A stretch of DNA of 64,000 nt from positions 2,852,001 to 2,916,000 of the forward strand of contig NZ_CP011663.1 in assembly GCF_001020205.1 (NCBI RefSeq). The letters run 5' to 3'. The notes beneath the pieces were generated by a model. The model ran no database searches and was not told the origin of the DNA. It saw nothing but the letters and a program-made list of their open reading frames with translations. The position numbers and the translations under genes are program-made. Positions within the stretch are counted from its first letter, which is position 1, and each line of letters begins with the position of its first letter. Source of the stretch: Clostridium sporogenes. GTDB taxonomy: Bacteria > Bacillota > Clostridia > Clostridiales > Clostridiaceae. This document shows, piece by piece, positions 1 to 8,312 of the stretch.

Positions 1-387
1 GCAAAAGGCTCTAGCTAATAATTCTTCTCCTTCTAATACTATTTCTTCTCCTTTTTCATTTAAAGCTTTAACTTTAACTTTATATGGTCTTTCTACTTCC
101 CCTTGCTCACCAGGAACGCTTAAACATCCTTCTACATCTTTCTGGCTTCCTTCTGTCTCTATTATTTCTGGGTTTATAAGTTTTATTAATCCTTCTCCCA
201 CATCTATAACTACCACTCTTTTTAATATTCCTACTTGAGGTGCCGCAAGTCCCACACCCTCTGCGCTGTACATAGTTTCTGCCATATCCTCTAAAAGAGT
301 TAAAATTCTATCATCAATCTTTTCTACTTTCCTACTTTTCTTTCTTAATAATTCATCCCCATATTTTCTTATATTTCTTATTGCCAT
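1..387 (-). CDS. def: Peptide deformylase, N-terminal part (cut by window edge)
   Basis: Removes the formyl group from the N-terminal methionine of new proteins. The 129 visible codons carry deformylase motif 1 (GVGLAAPQ) and motif 2 (EGCLS), whose Cys is a metal ligand. The last visible residues read ARAFC, just where the family continues into the HExxH metal motif, so the catalytic helix lies beyond base 1. The ATG is preceded by TAGGAGG at good spacing. The gene lies 25 bp downstream of priA on the same strand and is probably co-transcribed with it, an order common in Firmicutes. The identity is secure from the motifs; only completeness is unknown. Confidence 0.95.
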   Translation of the reverse strand, partial: MAIRNIRKYGDELLRKKSRKVEKIDDRILTLLEDMAETMYSAEGVGLAAPQVGILKRVVVIDVGEGLIKLINPEIIETEGSQKDVEGCLSVPGEQGEVERPYKVKVKALNEKGEEIVLEGEELLARAFC

Positions 388-412
388 TTTTACTACCTCC
401 TAAATTTAAAAA

Positions 413-2620
413 TTATAACAAACTGTTAGGATTTATATCTATACTTACTCTTATATCATTATAAACTTGTTCCAATGAAGTATAAACTATTTTTTGTATT
501 TCTTTCATTATATCCCCCGTCACATTTCCTTTTAATATTATTTGCCATCTATACATCTCTTTTATTTTAGATAATGGACTAGGACAAGGTCCTAACATAT
601 TTAAGTTATCATATTTAGCTACAATATTCTTTAATATTATACCAATTTTATGTGTATTTTTTATTAATTTATTCTCATATTTACTACTTAAATTTATAAG
701 CAATATTTTTGAAAAGGGAGGATAATTCATATCTTTTCTTATTTTTATCTCTTTATTATAAAATCCCTCATAATCACTTTTAGCCGCAGAAGTTATACTA
801 TAATTTTCTGGATTATAACTTTGAATTAAAACTTTTCCTGCTTTTTTTCCTCTTCCTGCTCTTCCTGAAACTTGAGTTATAAGTTGAAAAGTTTTTTCCC
901 CTGATCTATAGTCTGGTAAATTTAAAGACATATCTGCTGCTAAAACTCCAACTAAAGTTACATTTTCAAAATCTAATCCCTTTGCTATCATTTGAGTTCC
1001 AATTAATATATCAGCTTCACCCTTTTTAAAAGTATTATAAATATTTTCATAAGAATTCTTAGTCCTTGTAGTATCTAAATCCATTCTTAAAGTTTGAACT
1101 TCAGGGAAATATTTTTTTATGGCTTTTTCCACTTTTTCTGTTCCTGCTCCAAAATATTTTACATATTTACTATTACATTTAGGACATTGTTTTGGTATTC
1201 TCATACTTGCTCCACAATAATGACACCTTAAGCTACTATCCCTATTATGATAAGTTAAAGAAATATCACAATTTTTACATTTAAAAACATACCCACATTC
1301 TCTACAGGATACAAATGTAGAAAAGCCTCTTCTATTTAAAAATAATATTATTTGCTCTTTTTTTTCTAATCTTGTGCTTATATCTTCAAATAGTTCCTTG
1401 CTAAATATAGATTTATTGCCTGACATAAGTTCTTCTCTCATATCAACTATTTTAACCTCTGGCATAGACGCCCCTTCTATTCTTTCTTTTATGCTAATTA
1501 AATCTATTATTTTATTTTTACTTTTATAATAAGTTTCTAAAGATGGTGTAGCTGATCCTAAAATAATCTTACAGCCTTCATTCATGCATCTAAGTTCTGC
1601 TATATCTCTAGCGTTATATTTAGGATTACTATCAGATTTATAGCTACTTTCATGTTCTTCATCTATTATGATAGATCCTAAGTTTTTAAAAGGTAAAAAC
1701 ACTGCAGATCTTGCTCCTATAGCTACTTTAACTTCTCCCCTTTTTACTCTCATCCATTCATCAAATCTTTCACCATCAGAGAGTTTACTATGAAATACAG
1801 CTATATTTTTTCCAAATCTACCTTTGAATCTTTCCACCATTTGAGGAGTTAATGATATTTCTGGTACTAAAATTATAGAGTCCTTATCTTTTTCCATTAA
1901 TTTCTTTACTAAGTGCATGTATATCTCTGTTTTTCCACTACCTGTAACACCATGTATTAAAAATAATTTTCTATTGGAGTTTAAAATTCTATAAAGAGCT
2001 AAACTTTGGTCTCCATTTAGTATCTTCTCGTCATAATTTCTATACATTTTTTCATTATATCTATTTACTACTTGGTTCTTTTGAATTAAAAATCCATGTT
2101 TTATTAATGTATTTATAGATGATAAGGAAAATCCAAATTTTTTATTTAATATATTTTTATTATAAACTCCATCATTTAATTTTACAAAATCATATATTTG
2201 TTCATAATTTTCTTTTAAATATTTACCCTCTAAATCTTTATATATAAATATAAAGTTTTCTTTTTTTTCTTTGTTTCCCTTTGTAATACCTGGTGGTACT
2301 AATACTTTTATGGCTTCTAAATATGTACAAAGATATTTTTCCTTCATTTGTTCTACAAGCTTTATTCTATTTAAATCTAATAAAGGATTCTCTTCACATA
2401 TATTGCTTATAGCCTTTATAGAAACTTTATCTTCATCTTTATAATTTTCATATAGTTTTAAAACGAAACCATCTATTTTTTTATTGCCTTTACTAAAGGG
2501 AACTTTTACTCTATGTCCTATTTTTATTTTTTTATTTAATTCCTCTGGAATAGAATAAGTAAATAATTTATCCAATTTTATAGAAGAATTATTTACTATA
2601 ATACCTGCATATTTAAACAC
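413..2620 (-). CDS. priA: Primosomal protein N' (replication restart helicase PriA)
   Basis: A superfamily 2 DNA helicase that recognises stalled or repaired forks and reloads the replicative helicase. The 735-residue protein has the expected order: an N-terminal DNA-binding domain, Walker A GVTGSGKT near residues 224-231, the DEEH Walker B box near 320, then paired zinc-binding CxxC motifs (CREC, CKNC, CHYC, CPKC) between about 440 and 490 inside the helicase core, and a C-terminal domain. The start codon is GTG at 2618-2620, after an AAAGGGTG-type ribosome binding site. It lies downstream of coaBC, separated by a terminator-like hairpin and a dispersed repeat, and upstream of def. Confidence 0.96.
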   Translation of the reverse strand: MFKYAGIIVNNSSIKLDKLFTYSIPEELNKKIKIGHRVKVPFSKGNKKIDGFVLKLYENYKDEDKVSIKAISNICEENPLLDLNRIKLVEQMKEKYLCTYLEAIKVLVPPGITKGNKEKKENFIFIYKDLEGKYLKENYEQIYDFVKLNDGVYNKNILNKKFGFSLSSINTLIKHGFLIQKNQVVNRYNEKMYRNYDEKILNGDQSLALYRILNSNRKLFLIHGVTGSGKTEIYMHLVKKLMEKDKDSIILVPEISLTPQMVERFKGRFGKNIAVFHSKLSDGERFDEWMRVKRGEVKVAIGARSAVFLPFKNLGSIIIDEEHESSYKSDSNPKYNARDIAELRCMNEGCKIILGSATPSLETYYKSKNKIIDLISIKERIEGASMPEVKIVDMREELMSGNKSIFSKELFEDISTRLEKKEQIILFLNRRGFSTFVSCRECGYVFKCKNCDISLTYHNRDSSLRCHYCGASMRIPKQCPKCNSKYVKYFGAGTEKVEKAIKKYFPEVQTLRMDLDTTRTKNSYENIYNTFKKGEADILIGTQMIAKGLDFENVTLVGVLAADMSLNLPDYRSGEKTFQLITQVSGRAGRGKKAGKVLIQSYNPENYSITSAAKSDYEGFYNKEIKIRKDMNYPPFSKILLINLSSKYENKLIKNTHKIGIILKNIVAKYDNLNMLGPCPSPLSKIKEMYRWQIILKGNVTGDIMKEIQKIVYTSLEQVYNDIRVSIDINPNSLL

Positions 2621-2713
2621 TTTATCACCCTTTTAAGGAAATTTTTTTATCCTTTAGATAAGAATTTGTAAACACAACATAGATTTAAAACTCTATACTA
2701 TTGATTAGACATC

Positions 2714-2939
2714 ATTTTATCCGATGACTACCCATTCTAATACTCCCATGTCACTCTGTGAAAGTGATTCGCACCAAATCAAAGATTTGGACTCTCTGCT
2801 TTTTTTCAAAGTGGGAATAAAGATCAGGTGCGTCCCTGGATAACGATTTCTCCTAAAGGATAACGACTTCTAAGGAGTAAAACTCCTAAGAATTCTGTTA
2901 ATAAGCTTCACCTCTAAAGCCCAAAACTCTGTTTATCCG
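2714..2939 (+). repeat. Dispersed intergenic repeat, copy A (~226 bp)
   Basis: This gap between priA and coaBC is nearly filled by a sequence that recurs, reverse-complemented, at 50466-50705. The two copies match over almost their whole length by eye, apart from a roughly 20-bp insertion in the other copy. Internal features include a CCAAATC/GATTTGG hairpin near 2778-2790 and a repeated GGATAACG word near 2840-2867. No ORF is visible. It looks like a non-coding chromosomal repeat of the MITE or BIME kind; the class is inference. Confidence 0.75.
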
Positions 2940-2945
2940 CTAAAT

Positions 2946-2981
2946 AAAAGAGGCTTAACTTATAAGGTTATTGCCTCTTTT
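2946..2981 (-). terminator. Terminator hairpin after coaBC
   Basis: Arms AAAAGAGGC and GCCTCTTTT flank an 18-nt loop just beyond the coaBC stop codon. Both sides are followed by T-rich sequence, so it could act in either direction. It suggests that priA-def is at least partly uncoupled from coaBC. Confidence 0.7.
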
Positions 2982-2992
2982 TTATTTTCATA

Positions 2993-4180
2993 TTATTTTT
3001 TATTTAATATAGTATCAAATATCTCTTTAGCTACTTCTCTTTTAGACATTTTTTCTAAATTTTTAATATGTCCATCTCTAGATATTATTGTAACCAAATT
3101 ATCCTCCGATGCAAACCCTGCTTCTTTAGACAATATATTATTTGCTACTATAAAATCTAGATTTTTCTTCTCCAATTTAGATTTAGCGTTATCTAAAAGA
3201 TCTTTACTTTCTGCTGCAAAGCCTACCAATATTTGATTTTCTTTTATTAGTCCTAATTCTTTTAAAATATCTTTATCTCTTATTAGTGCTAAATTTAAAT
3301 CATCACCAGTTTTTTTTATTTTATGCTCTTTATATTCTTTAGGCTTATAATCTGCCACAGCTGCAGATTTTATAACTATGTGCTGATTTTTAAAATTATC
3401 TTTAACAGCCTTAAGCATATCTTCATTTGTATTAATTTTTATTATCTCCACTCCTAAAGGTGTTCTTAAGTTTGTAGGACCAGATACTAATGTAACCTTT
3501 GCGCCCCTATCTCTAGCTTCCTTTGCTATAGAATATCCCATTTTTCCAGAAGATTTATTTGTTATATATCTTACTGGATCTATAGGTGCTAGGGTAGGAC
3601 CTGCAGTAACTAATACATTTTTTCCCATTAAATCTTTTATAGGATAAAGCATACTATCTGCTATTTCTAGTATATCTTCAGTATCAGCCATTTTACCTTC
3701 CCCTACATCTCCACAGGCTAATCTTCCTGATATAGGGTTAATAAATTCATAACCAAAACCTTTTAGTTTTTCTATATTATTTTTTACTATAGGATTTTTA
3801 TACATGTTTGTATTCATAGCTGGTACAAATACTACAGGACAAGTAGCTGCCATTATAGTAGTAGATAACATATCATCAGCTATACCATTAGCTACCTTAC
3901 CAATAATATTAGCTGTAGCAGGAGCTACCAATATCATATCTGCCTTTTTAGCTAAGGATATATGTTGTATTTCAAAGGCCTTTGGTTCTTCAAACATATC
4001 CTTCGAAACCATATTACCACTTAAACTTTGAAAAGGTAGTGGGTGTATAAACTGTAGGGCAGACTTTGTCATTATTACATTTACATCATAATTTAGCTTT
4101 TTTAATTTACTTACTATATCTAGAGCTTTATAACTAGCTATTCCCCCTGTTACACCTAATACTACACATTTTTTATTCAT
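2993..4180 (-). CDS. coaBC: Bifunctional phosphopantothenoylcysteine synthetase/decarboxylase
   Basis: Catalyses two steps of coenzyme A synthesis: CTP-dependent coupling of cysteine to 4'-phosphopantothenate (CoaB), then FMN-dependent decarboxylation (CoaC). The N-terminal flavoprotein domain shows the active-site His in EIQHISLA (about residue 73), the PAMN motif at 120-123 and the catalytic Cys in RLACGD (about 156). The CoaB domain starts near residue 187 with VTAGPT and includes NKSSGKMG and KSAAVADYKP. Length (395) is normal for the fusion. It directly follows rpoZ with a 1-bp gap, so it is in the yicC-remA-gmk-rpoZ operon, a standard clostridial order. Confidence 0.97.
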   Translation of the reverse strand: MNKKCVVLGVTGGIASYKALDIVSKLKKLNYDVNVIMTKSALQFIHPLPFQSLSGNMVSKDMFEEPKAFEIQHISLAKKADMILVAPATANIIGKVANGIADDMLSTTIMAATCPVVFVPAMNTNMYKNPIVKNNIEKLKGFGYEFINPISGRLACGDVGEGKMADTEDILEIADSMLYPIKDLMGKNVLVTAGPTLAPIDPVRYITNKSSGKMGYSIAKEARDRGAKVTLVSGPTNLRTPLGVEIIKINTNEDMLKAVKDNFKNQHIVIKSAAVADYKPKEYKEHKIKKTGDDLNLALIRDKDILKELGLIKENQILVGFAAESKDLLDNAKSKLEKKNLDFIVANNILSKEAGFASEDNLVTIISRDGHIKNLEKMSKREVAKEIFDTILNKK

Positions 4181-4181
4181 T

Positions 4182-4400
4182 TTATTTTATTCCTTCTTTA
4201 ACTGTTTTATAAGTTATTTTTCCTTCATGTATTTCATTTATTGCTACTGTAACAGGTTTAGTTGAATCTATATCTACAAGTGGTTTTGCTCCATCTATTA
4301 ATTGTCTTGATCTTTTAGATGTTATAGTTACTAATGAATATCTGTCATCAACCTTTTCTAATAAATTTACTATTGATGGATTAATCATAGAATTGCTCAT
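4182..4400 (-). CDS. rpoZ: RNA polymerase omega subunit
   Basis: A small subunit that helps assemble and stabilise RNA polymerase by chaperoning beta'. The 72-residue product has the omega signature early on (NPSIVNLLEKVDDRYSLV and the SKRSRQL region). The first ATG at 4400 is preceded by AAAGGAGG and overlaps the end of gmk by 20 bp, which implies translational coupling. The Met at codon 5 has a poorer ribosome binding site. The gmk-rpoZ-coaBC order is widely conserved in Firmicutes. Confidence 0.94.
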   Translation of the reverse strand: MSNSMINPSIVNLLEKVDDRYSLVTITSKRSRQLIDGAKPLVDIDSTKPVTVAINEIHEGKITYKTVKEGIK

Positions 4401-5010
4401 GAATAAATTCCTCCTTTGATGCTAATATTGTATCCTTCATTCTATCAACTCTACAGCTTTCCGCTAATATAATACTTCTGACCTTATTAACTGCGTCCTC
4501 CACTGTATCATTTACTACTGCATAATTATATTTTGATACATAATTTATTTCTTTGTAAGCAGCTTTAAATCTTATCATTAGAGTTTCTGCTGTTTCACTA
4601 CCTCTATTTATTATTCTATTTTTTAATTCTTCCATAGAAGGAGGCAATATAAATATAAATATTCCTTCTGGATAAGTTTCTTTTACTTTTAAAGCTCCTT
4701 GAATATCTATTTCTAATATTACATTATTACCATTATTAATCTTTTCTAAAACACTAGATTTTGGAGTTCCATATAAATTTTGATGAACTTTAGCATATTC
4801 TAAAAAATCATCTTTTTCTATTCTTTTATTAAATTCATCTTTATTTAAGAAAAAATAATGTACTCCATTTTCCTCTCCCTTTCTAGGAGATCTAGTGGTG
4901 GCAGACACGGATACCCATAGGTCTTCCTTTTTTAAAAGTTCTTTGCATATAGTTCCCTTTCCTGCACCAGATGGTCCAGAAATAACTATAAGAAGTCCTT
5001 TTTTAGCCAT
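4381..5010 (-). CDS. gmk: Guanylate kinase
   Basis: Phosphorylates GMP to GDP with ATP, a salvage and synthesis step that also influences (p)ppGpp pools. The P-loop GPSGAGKG sits at residues 12-19, followed by the GMP-binding segment (SATTRSPRKGEENGVHYFF) and the lid with NRGSE. The 209-residue length is typical. Its ATG shares a base with the remA stop codon (TAATG), and its 3' end overlaps rpoZ by 20 bp, so the three genes are tightly coupled. Confidence 0.97.
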   Translation of the reverse strand: MAKKGLLIVISGPSGAGKGTICKELLKKEDLWVSVSATTRSPRKGEENGVHYFFLNKDEFNKRIEKDDFLEYAKVHQNLYGTPKSSVLEKINNGNNVILEIDIQGALKVKETYPEGIFIFILPPSMEELKNRIINRGSETAETLMIRFKAAYKEINYVSKYNYAVVNDTVEDAVNKVRSIILAESCRVDRMKDTILASKEEFIHEQFYD

Positions 5011-5285
5011 TACTCTTCTCCCTCATTTATCTCTTCTTCTTCTGCTTTAGAAGCTAATCTATGAGCTACTGTTTCCGGCTGAACTGCTGATAAAATAACA
5101 TGATCACTATCAGTTATTATGACTGCTCTTGTTCTTCTTCCATAAGTTGCATCTATAAGCATACCTCTATCTCTTGCTTCTTGTATTATTCTTTTTATAG
5201 GTGCTGATTCTGGGCTTACTATTGCCACTAATCTGTTGGCTGAAACTATATTACCAAATCCTATGTTTATTAATTTTATTGCCAT
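5010..5285 (-). CDS. remA: RemA-family DNA-binding regulator (DUF370)
   Basis: The 91-residue product matches the RemA/DUF370 family: it starts with MAIKLINIGFGNIV and has the conserved VSPESAPIKR and DATYGRRTRAVI segments. In Bacillus subtilis RemA activates biofilm matrix and osmoprotection genes as a ring-shaped DNA-binding oligomer. In Clostridium the gene sits in this same place, between yicC and gmk, with unknown targets. The ribosome binding site AGGAGG is strong. The family call is firm; a biofilm role here is inference from B. subtilis. Confidence 0.9.
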   Translation of the reverse strand: MAIKLINIGFGNIVSANRLVAIVSPESAPIKRIIQEARDRGMLIDATYGRRTRAVIITDSDHVILSAVQPETVAHRLASKAEEEEINEGEE

Positions 5286-5300
5286 TAAAAATCCTCCTAA

Positions 5301-6179
5301 TTATTCTATATTTTGAATTTGTTCTCTAATTTTTTCTATATAATTTTTTATATTTAATACTAAATTAACTATTTCAAGGTCTGTAGATTTAGAAGCTATA
5401 GTATTTGCTTCTCTATTCATCTCTTGGACTATAAAATCTAATTTTCTTCCTACAGGTTCTTTTAAATTAAGGGTTTCTGATACTTGATTTATGTGACTGT
5501 TTAATCTAACTATTTCTTCATCTACAGAAGACTTATCAACAAATAATGCCACTTCCATAGCTATTCTATTTTCATCAATTTCTGATTGGGATAAAAGCTC
5601 ACTTACTCTTTCATGAATTTTTTTATTATATTCATTCACTACTTTTGGTGCTTTTTCCTCTATTCTATCAAGCATTTTTTTTATTTCAACACATTTTATA
5701 TTTATATCTTTATATAATTTACTACCCTCCCTTTCTCTCATAGATACTAAAGCATCTACCGCTTCCTTTAGCGGAGTACTTAAACTTTTCCAAACTTCTT
5801 CTAAGTCCTCTTCTTTTTGTTTTACAGTTATTACTTCTGGGAATCTTCCTATTAAAGATACAGATATGTCGTTTTTAACATCATATCTTTCACTTATCTT
5901 TTTTAAACATTCATAATAATTGTCTGATAAGGTTTCATTGTATATAAGTTCTACATCATCTTTATCATATGTATTTACTGTTATATAAACATCAATTTTA
6001 CCTCTATGTACTTTTTCTTGTATTGCAGCTCTCATTTTTTCCTCTAAAGCCATAAATGCTTTAGGCATTCTTATGTTTATATCACAATATCTATGGTTTA
6101 CACTTTTCATTTCTACAGTAAAACTTTTTTTATCCTGTTCTAAGAAACCTCTACCAAAACCCGTCATACTTTTAACCAT
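5301..6179 (-). CDS. YicC-family endoribonuclease
   Basis: A YicC/YloC protein: the N-terminus reads VKSMTGFGRG and the C-terminal half holds the conserved KLDFIVQEMNREANTI segment. In Escherichia coli YicC is an endoribonuclease involved in small-RNA turnover. The longest frame starts at 6188, but that ATG directly abuts the GGAAGG ribosome binding site. The in-frame ATG at 6179 lies 9 nt beyond it and restores the usual family start, giving 292 residues. It is the first gene of the operon leading to coaBC. Confidence 0.93.
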   Translation of the reverse strand: MVKSMTGFGRGFLEQDKKSFTVEMKSVNHRYCDINIRMPKAFMALEEKMRAAIQEKVHRGKIDVYITVNTYDKDDVELIYNETLSDNYYECLKKISERYDVKNDISVSLIGRFPEVITVKQKEEDLEEVWKSLSTPLKEAVDALVSMREREGSKLYKDINIKCVEIKKMLDRIEEKAPKVVNEYNKKIHERVSELLSQSEIDENRIAMEVALFVDKSSVDEEIVRLNSHINQVSETLNLKEPVGRKLDFIVQEMNREANTIASKSTDLEIVNLVLNIKNYIEKIREQIQNIE

Positions 6180-6214
6180 ATTCTTCATCCTTCCACAAAC
6201 AGCCAGATATGATA

Positions 6215-6243
6215 ATTATACATAAACTAAAGGATACTTACAA
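6215..6243 (-). promoter_or_regulatory. Sigma-A-type promoter for yicC operon
   Basis: On the minus strand, TTGTAA (6243-6238) and a perfect TATAAT (6220-6215) are separated by 17 bp. Transcription would start near 6208, giving a leader of about 30 nt before the yicC ATG. Confidence 0.7.
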
Positions 6244-6372
6244 CATAATCTCTATTTTACTTTAAAATACTCTGTTTTACAAATGAAATTATAACATAAT
6301 TCATTCTTTTTACATTATTATAACACTATATTTTTATAATTATTAAAATAATTATATTTTTAGTATCTTAAT

Positions 6373-7374
6373 TTATTTAGTAGTATATTTATAAAGGCCA
6401 TCTTCGAATATTTGCCTTATTCTTTCTACATCATAATTTGATTTTGTTAAAGCTAAAGCCAACTTTATCCTTGCCTTTTGTCCTGGAAGACTGTCTCCAA
6501 ATATTACTCCCATTTTTCTTAATTGTTTTCCTCCTCCTTCGTAACCATAGGTATCTAATACTCTACCTTCGTAACATCTTGAAACTAACACTACTGGTAT
6601 GTTTTTATCTATGGCTCTTTTTATACCAGGAACCATATTAGGAGGCACATTACCTCTACCCATGGCCTCTATTACCAAACCTTTATAATCTCTATCTAAA
6701 CAAAAATCTATAAAACTTGAATCTATACCTGATACACACTTTATAAGTGCTACATTGCTTTCTATTTTATTTATTTCTATGTGTTGCTTTTTTAATCTTT
6801 CTCTATAAAATATTACTTGATTATTATCTACTATGCCTATAGGTCCAAATATAGGACTCTTAAAAGTATTTAATGCAGTAGAATTAGACTTTGTAACCTC
6901 GCTAGCACAATTTAATTCATCATTTAAGCAAACTAAAACACCTTTACCTATGGCCTCTTTAGATATGGCTGTACAAATTGAAGCTGCTAAATTAGCAGGC
7001 CCATCATAACCTAATTCAGAACTGCTTCTCATAGCTCCTGTAACGATTACAGGCTTATGAGTTTTTATAGTTAAGTCTAAAAGATAGGCTGTTTCTTCTA
7101 AAGAATCTGTACCATGAGTAACTACAACTCCACAAATATCTTCCCTTTCTAATATGTTCTTTATATACTTTGATAAATCCATCATTTGCTCAGGAGTTAT
7201 ATAAGGACTTGGATAATTAGAAAATTCATAGTTCTCTATTTCAGCATATTCCTCTATGCCTGTTACCATCGCCATAATTTCTTCCCCAGATAAACTTGGT
7301 ACTGCAGCCTTTATTCTAGGGTCTACCTTCATGGAAATAGTACCTCCGTTAAAAACAACTGCTACTTTTTTCAT
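6373..7374 (-). CDS. Type I/II-family asparaginase
   Basis: Hydrolyses L-asparagine to aspartate and ammonia. The first catalytic Thr is in FNGGTIS near the N-terminus and the second in the THGTDSLEETA motif about 80 residues later, followed by the TGAMRSSSELGYDGPANL segment typical of the family. The longest frame starts at 7395 with no ribosome binding site. The ATG at 7374 follows GGGGGG by about 12 nt and gives 333 residues, the usual cytosolic size. There is no signal peptide, so a cytoplasmic enzyme is likely. It appears monocistronic. Whether it is ansA or ansB by orthology cannot be decided here. Confidence 0.9.
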   Translation of the reverse strand: MKKVAVVFNGGTISMKVDPRIKAAVPSLSGEEIMAMVTGIEEYAEIENYEFSNYPSPYITPEQMMDLSKYIKNILEREDICGVVVTHGTDSLEETAYLLDLTIKTHKPVIVTGAMRSSSELGYDGPANLAASICTAISKEAIGKGVLVCLNDELNCASEVTKSNSTALNTFKSPIFGPIGIVDNNQVIFYRERLKKQHIEINKIESNVALIKCVSGIDSSFIDFCLDRDYKGLVIEAMGRGNVPPNMVPGIKRAIDKNIPVVLVSRCYEGRVLDTYGYEGGGKQLRKMGVIFGDSLPGQKARIKLALALTKSNYDVERIRQIFEDGLYKYTTK

Positions 7375-7538
7375 ATCTTCATAGTTTCCCCCCATCTATA
7401 CAATATTATCAAATTTTTATTATTTAATTCTATAATAAAATATATTGAAAATTTTTATTTTTAATATAAAATGTTCCAAAATTAATTATACATTTTTACA
7501 CTCCATCTGTCACTAACTAAAGAAATTACGACGTAAGG

Positions 7539-7670
7539 ACTTTTAAAGGTTGAAAATTAAAACAATAAATACTTTTAGAGAAAATAGATATCTAGAAAAA
7601 TAATTAGAATACTTTATTTTATAGCTATCTATCGACCAAAAGTATTTCTTGTTTTAATATCTTTAAAAGT
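7539..7670. repeat. Inverted repeat with ~35-bp arms
   Basis: The left arm 7539-7576 and right arm 7638-7670 are imperfect reverse complements; shared blocks are ACTTTTAAAG, ATTAAAACAA and AAATACTTTT. The 61-bp centre is AT-rich. It has no terminator-style T tract. Confidence 0.6.
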
Positions 7671-8071
7671 TGTTATAATAATTTCCTACTGTAAGAAAAC
7701 TCACAAAAGGATGATTTTGTGCCGCTACTCTACACAAAATCTTTAATTATAATATTTATGCTAAGTTAATTATTGATTTAAAAATTATAAGATTAAATTT
7801 TAATTTAATATAGATGACTTCAAAAAGCGATAGCGCCGGAGGCTTTCTATAAAAATTAGTATTTAGTTTTATGTGAAAAATTTTAAGTTTAATTAAACAT
7901 AATTGGCGTAACAATTCTAATTGAATTGGAATTTATAAAGACCGTAAGAAGTAAGAGTTATGGATAAAATTCATAGAGTTTTTTATAGTTTAATATACTT
8001 ATTAACTAGTCCATCTTAACTATTACTTATTCATAACCTATCCACTATTAAATTTGTTTGCTACCGCAAAT

Positions 8072-8277
8072 GGTTTAAAAAATGGATATGTGGTGTAAAA
8101 GGCATTTGAACAAAATTAGAGATTCTTAGTTATTTTTGCAAAATATATGTATGTTCCAAATTATTGTTCGATCGTTCAGCCAGTTATAATTTGGAACCAT
8201 ATATTTTAAGCAAAAACAACTTAGAATCTCTTATTGAAGTGAGTTGCCTTTGTAACCACATATCCCTTTTTTAAACC
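8072..8277. repeat. 206-bp near-palindrome (arms ~92 bp)
   Basis: Left arm 8072-8164 and right arm 8186-8277 are reverse complements over nearly their full length, with small internal mismatches. Shared blocks include GGTTTAAAAAA, GGATATGTGGT, AAAGGCA, AGAGATTCT, TTTTTGC and CCAAATTAT. The 21-nt loop contains CGATCG. Transcribed from either strand it would fold into one long hairpin. It lies just downstream of the spoIVA stop and could stop its transcription. It resembles a palindromic MITE, but I see no clear target duplication. Confidence 0.75.
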
Positions 8278-8312
8278 AAGGATAGTATAACCCCTTTTAA
8301 GCCGTAATTTCC

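Larger units (their letters stand above)
7375..8312. other. 938-bp gene-free gap with large inverted repeats
   Basis: No convincing ORF lies between the asparaginase and spoIVA. The gap holds an inverted repeat at 7539-7670, a short hairpin at 7713-7741 (GATTTTGTG / CACAAAATC) and a 206-bp near-palindrome at 8072-8277. A 19-codon frame starting at 7960 lacks a good ribosome binding site. The centre (about 7810-7950) contains an unusually GC-rich patch, AGCGCCGGAGGC, that I cannot assign. Confidence 0.6.

Noticed and set aside
7810..7950. Riboswitch in the asparaginase-spoIVA gap
   Set aside because: A GC-rich patch is present, but I could not match the core of any known riboswitch class, and no gene follows on that strand.
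7960..8019. 19-codon ORF (MDKIHRVFYS...)
   Set aside because: Weak ribosome binding site and position between inverted repeats; not supported as a gene.
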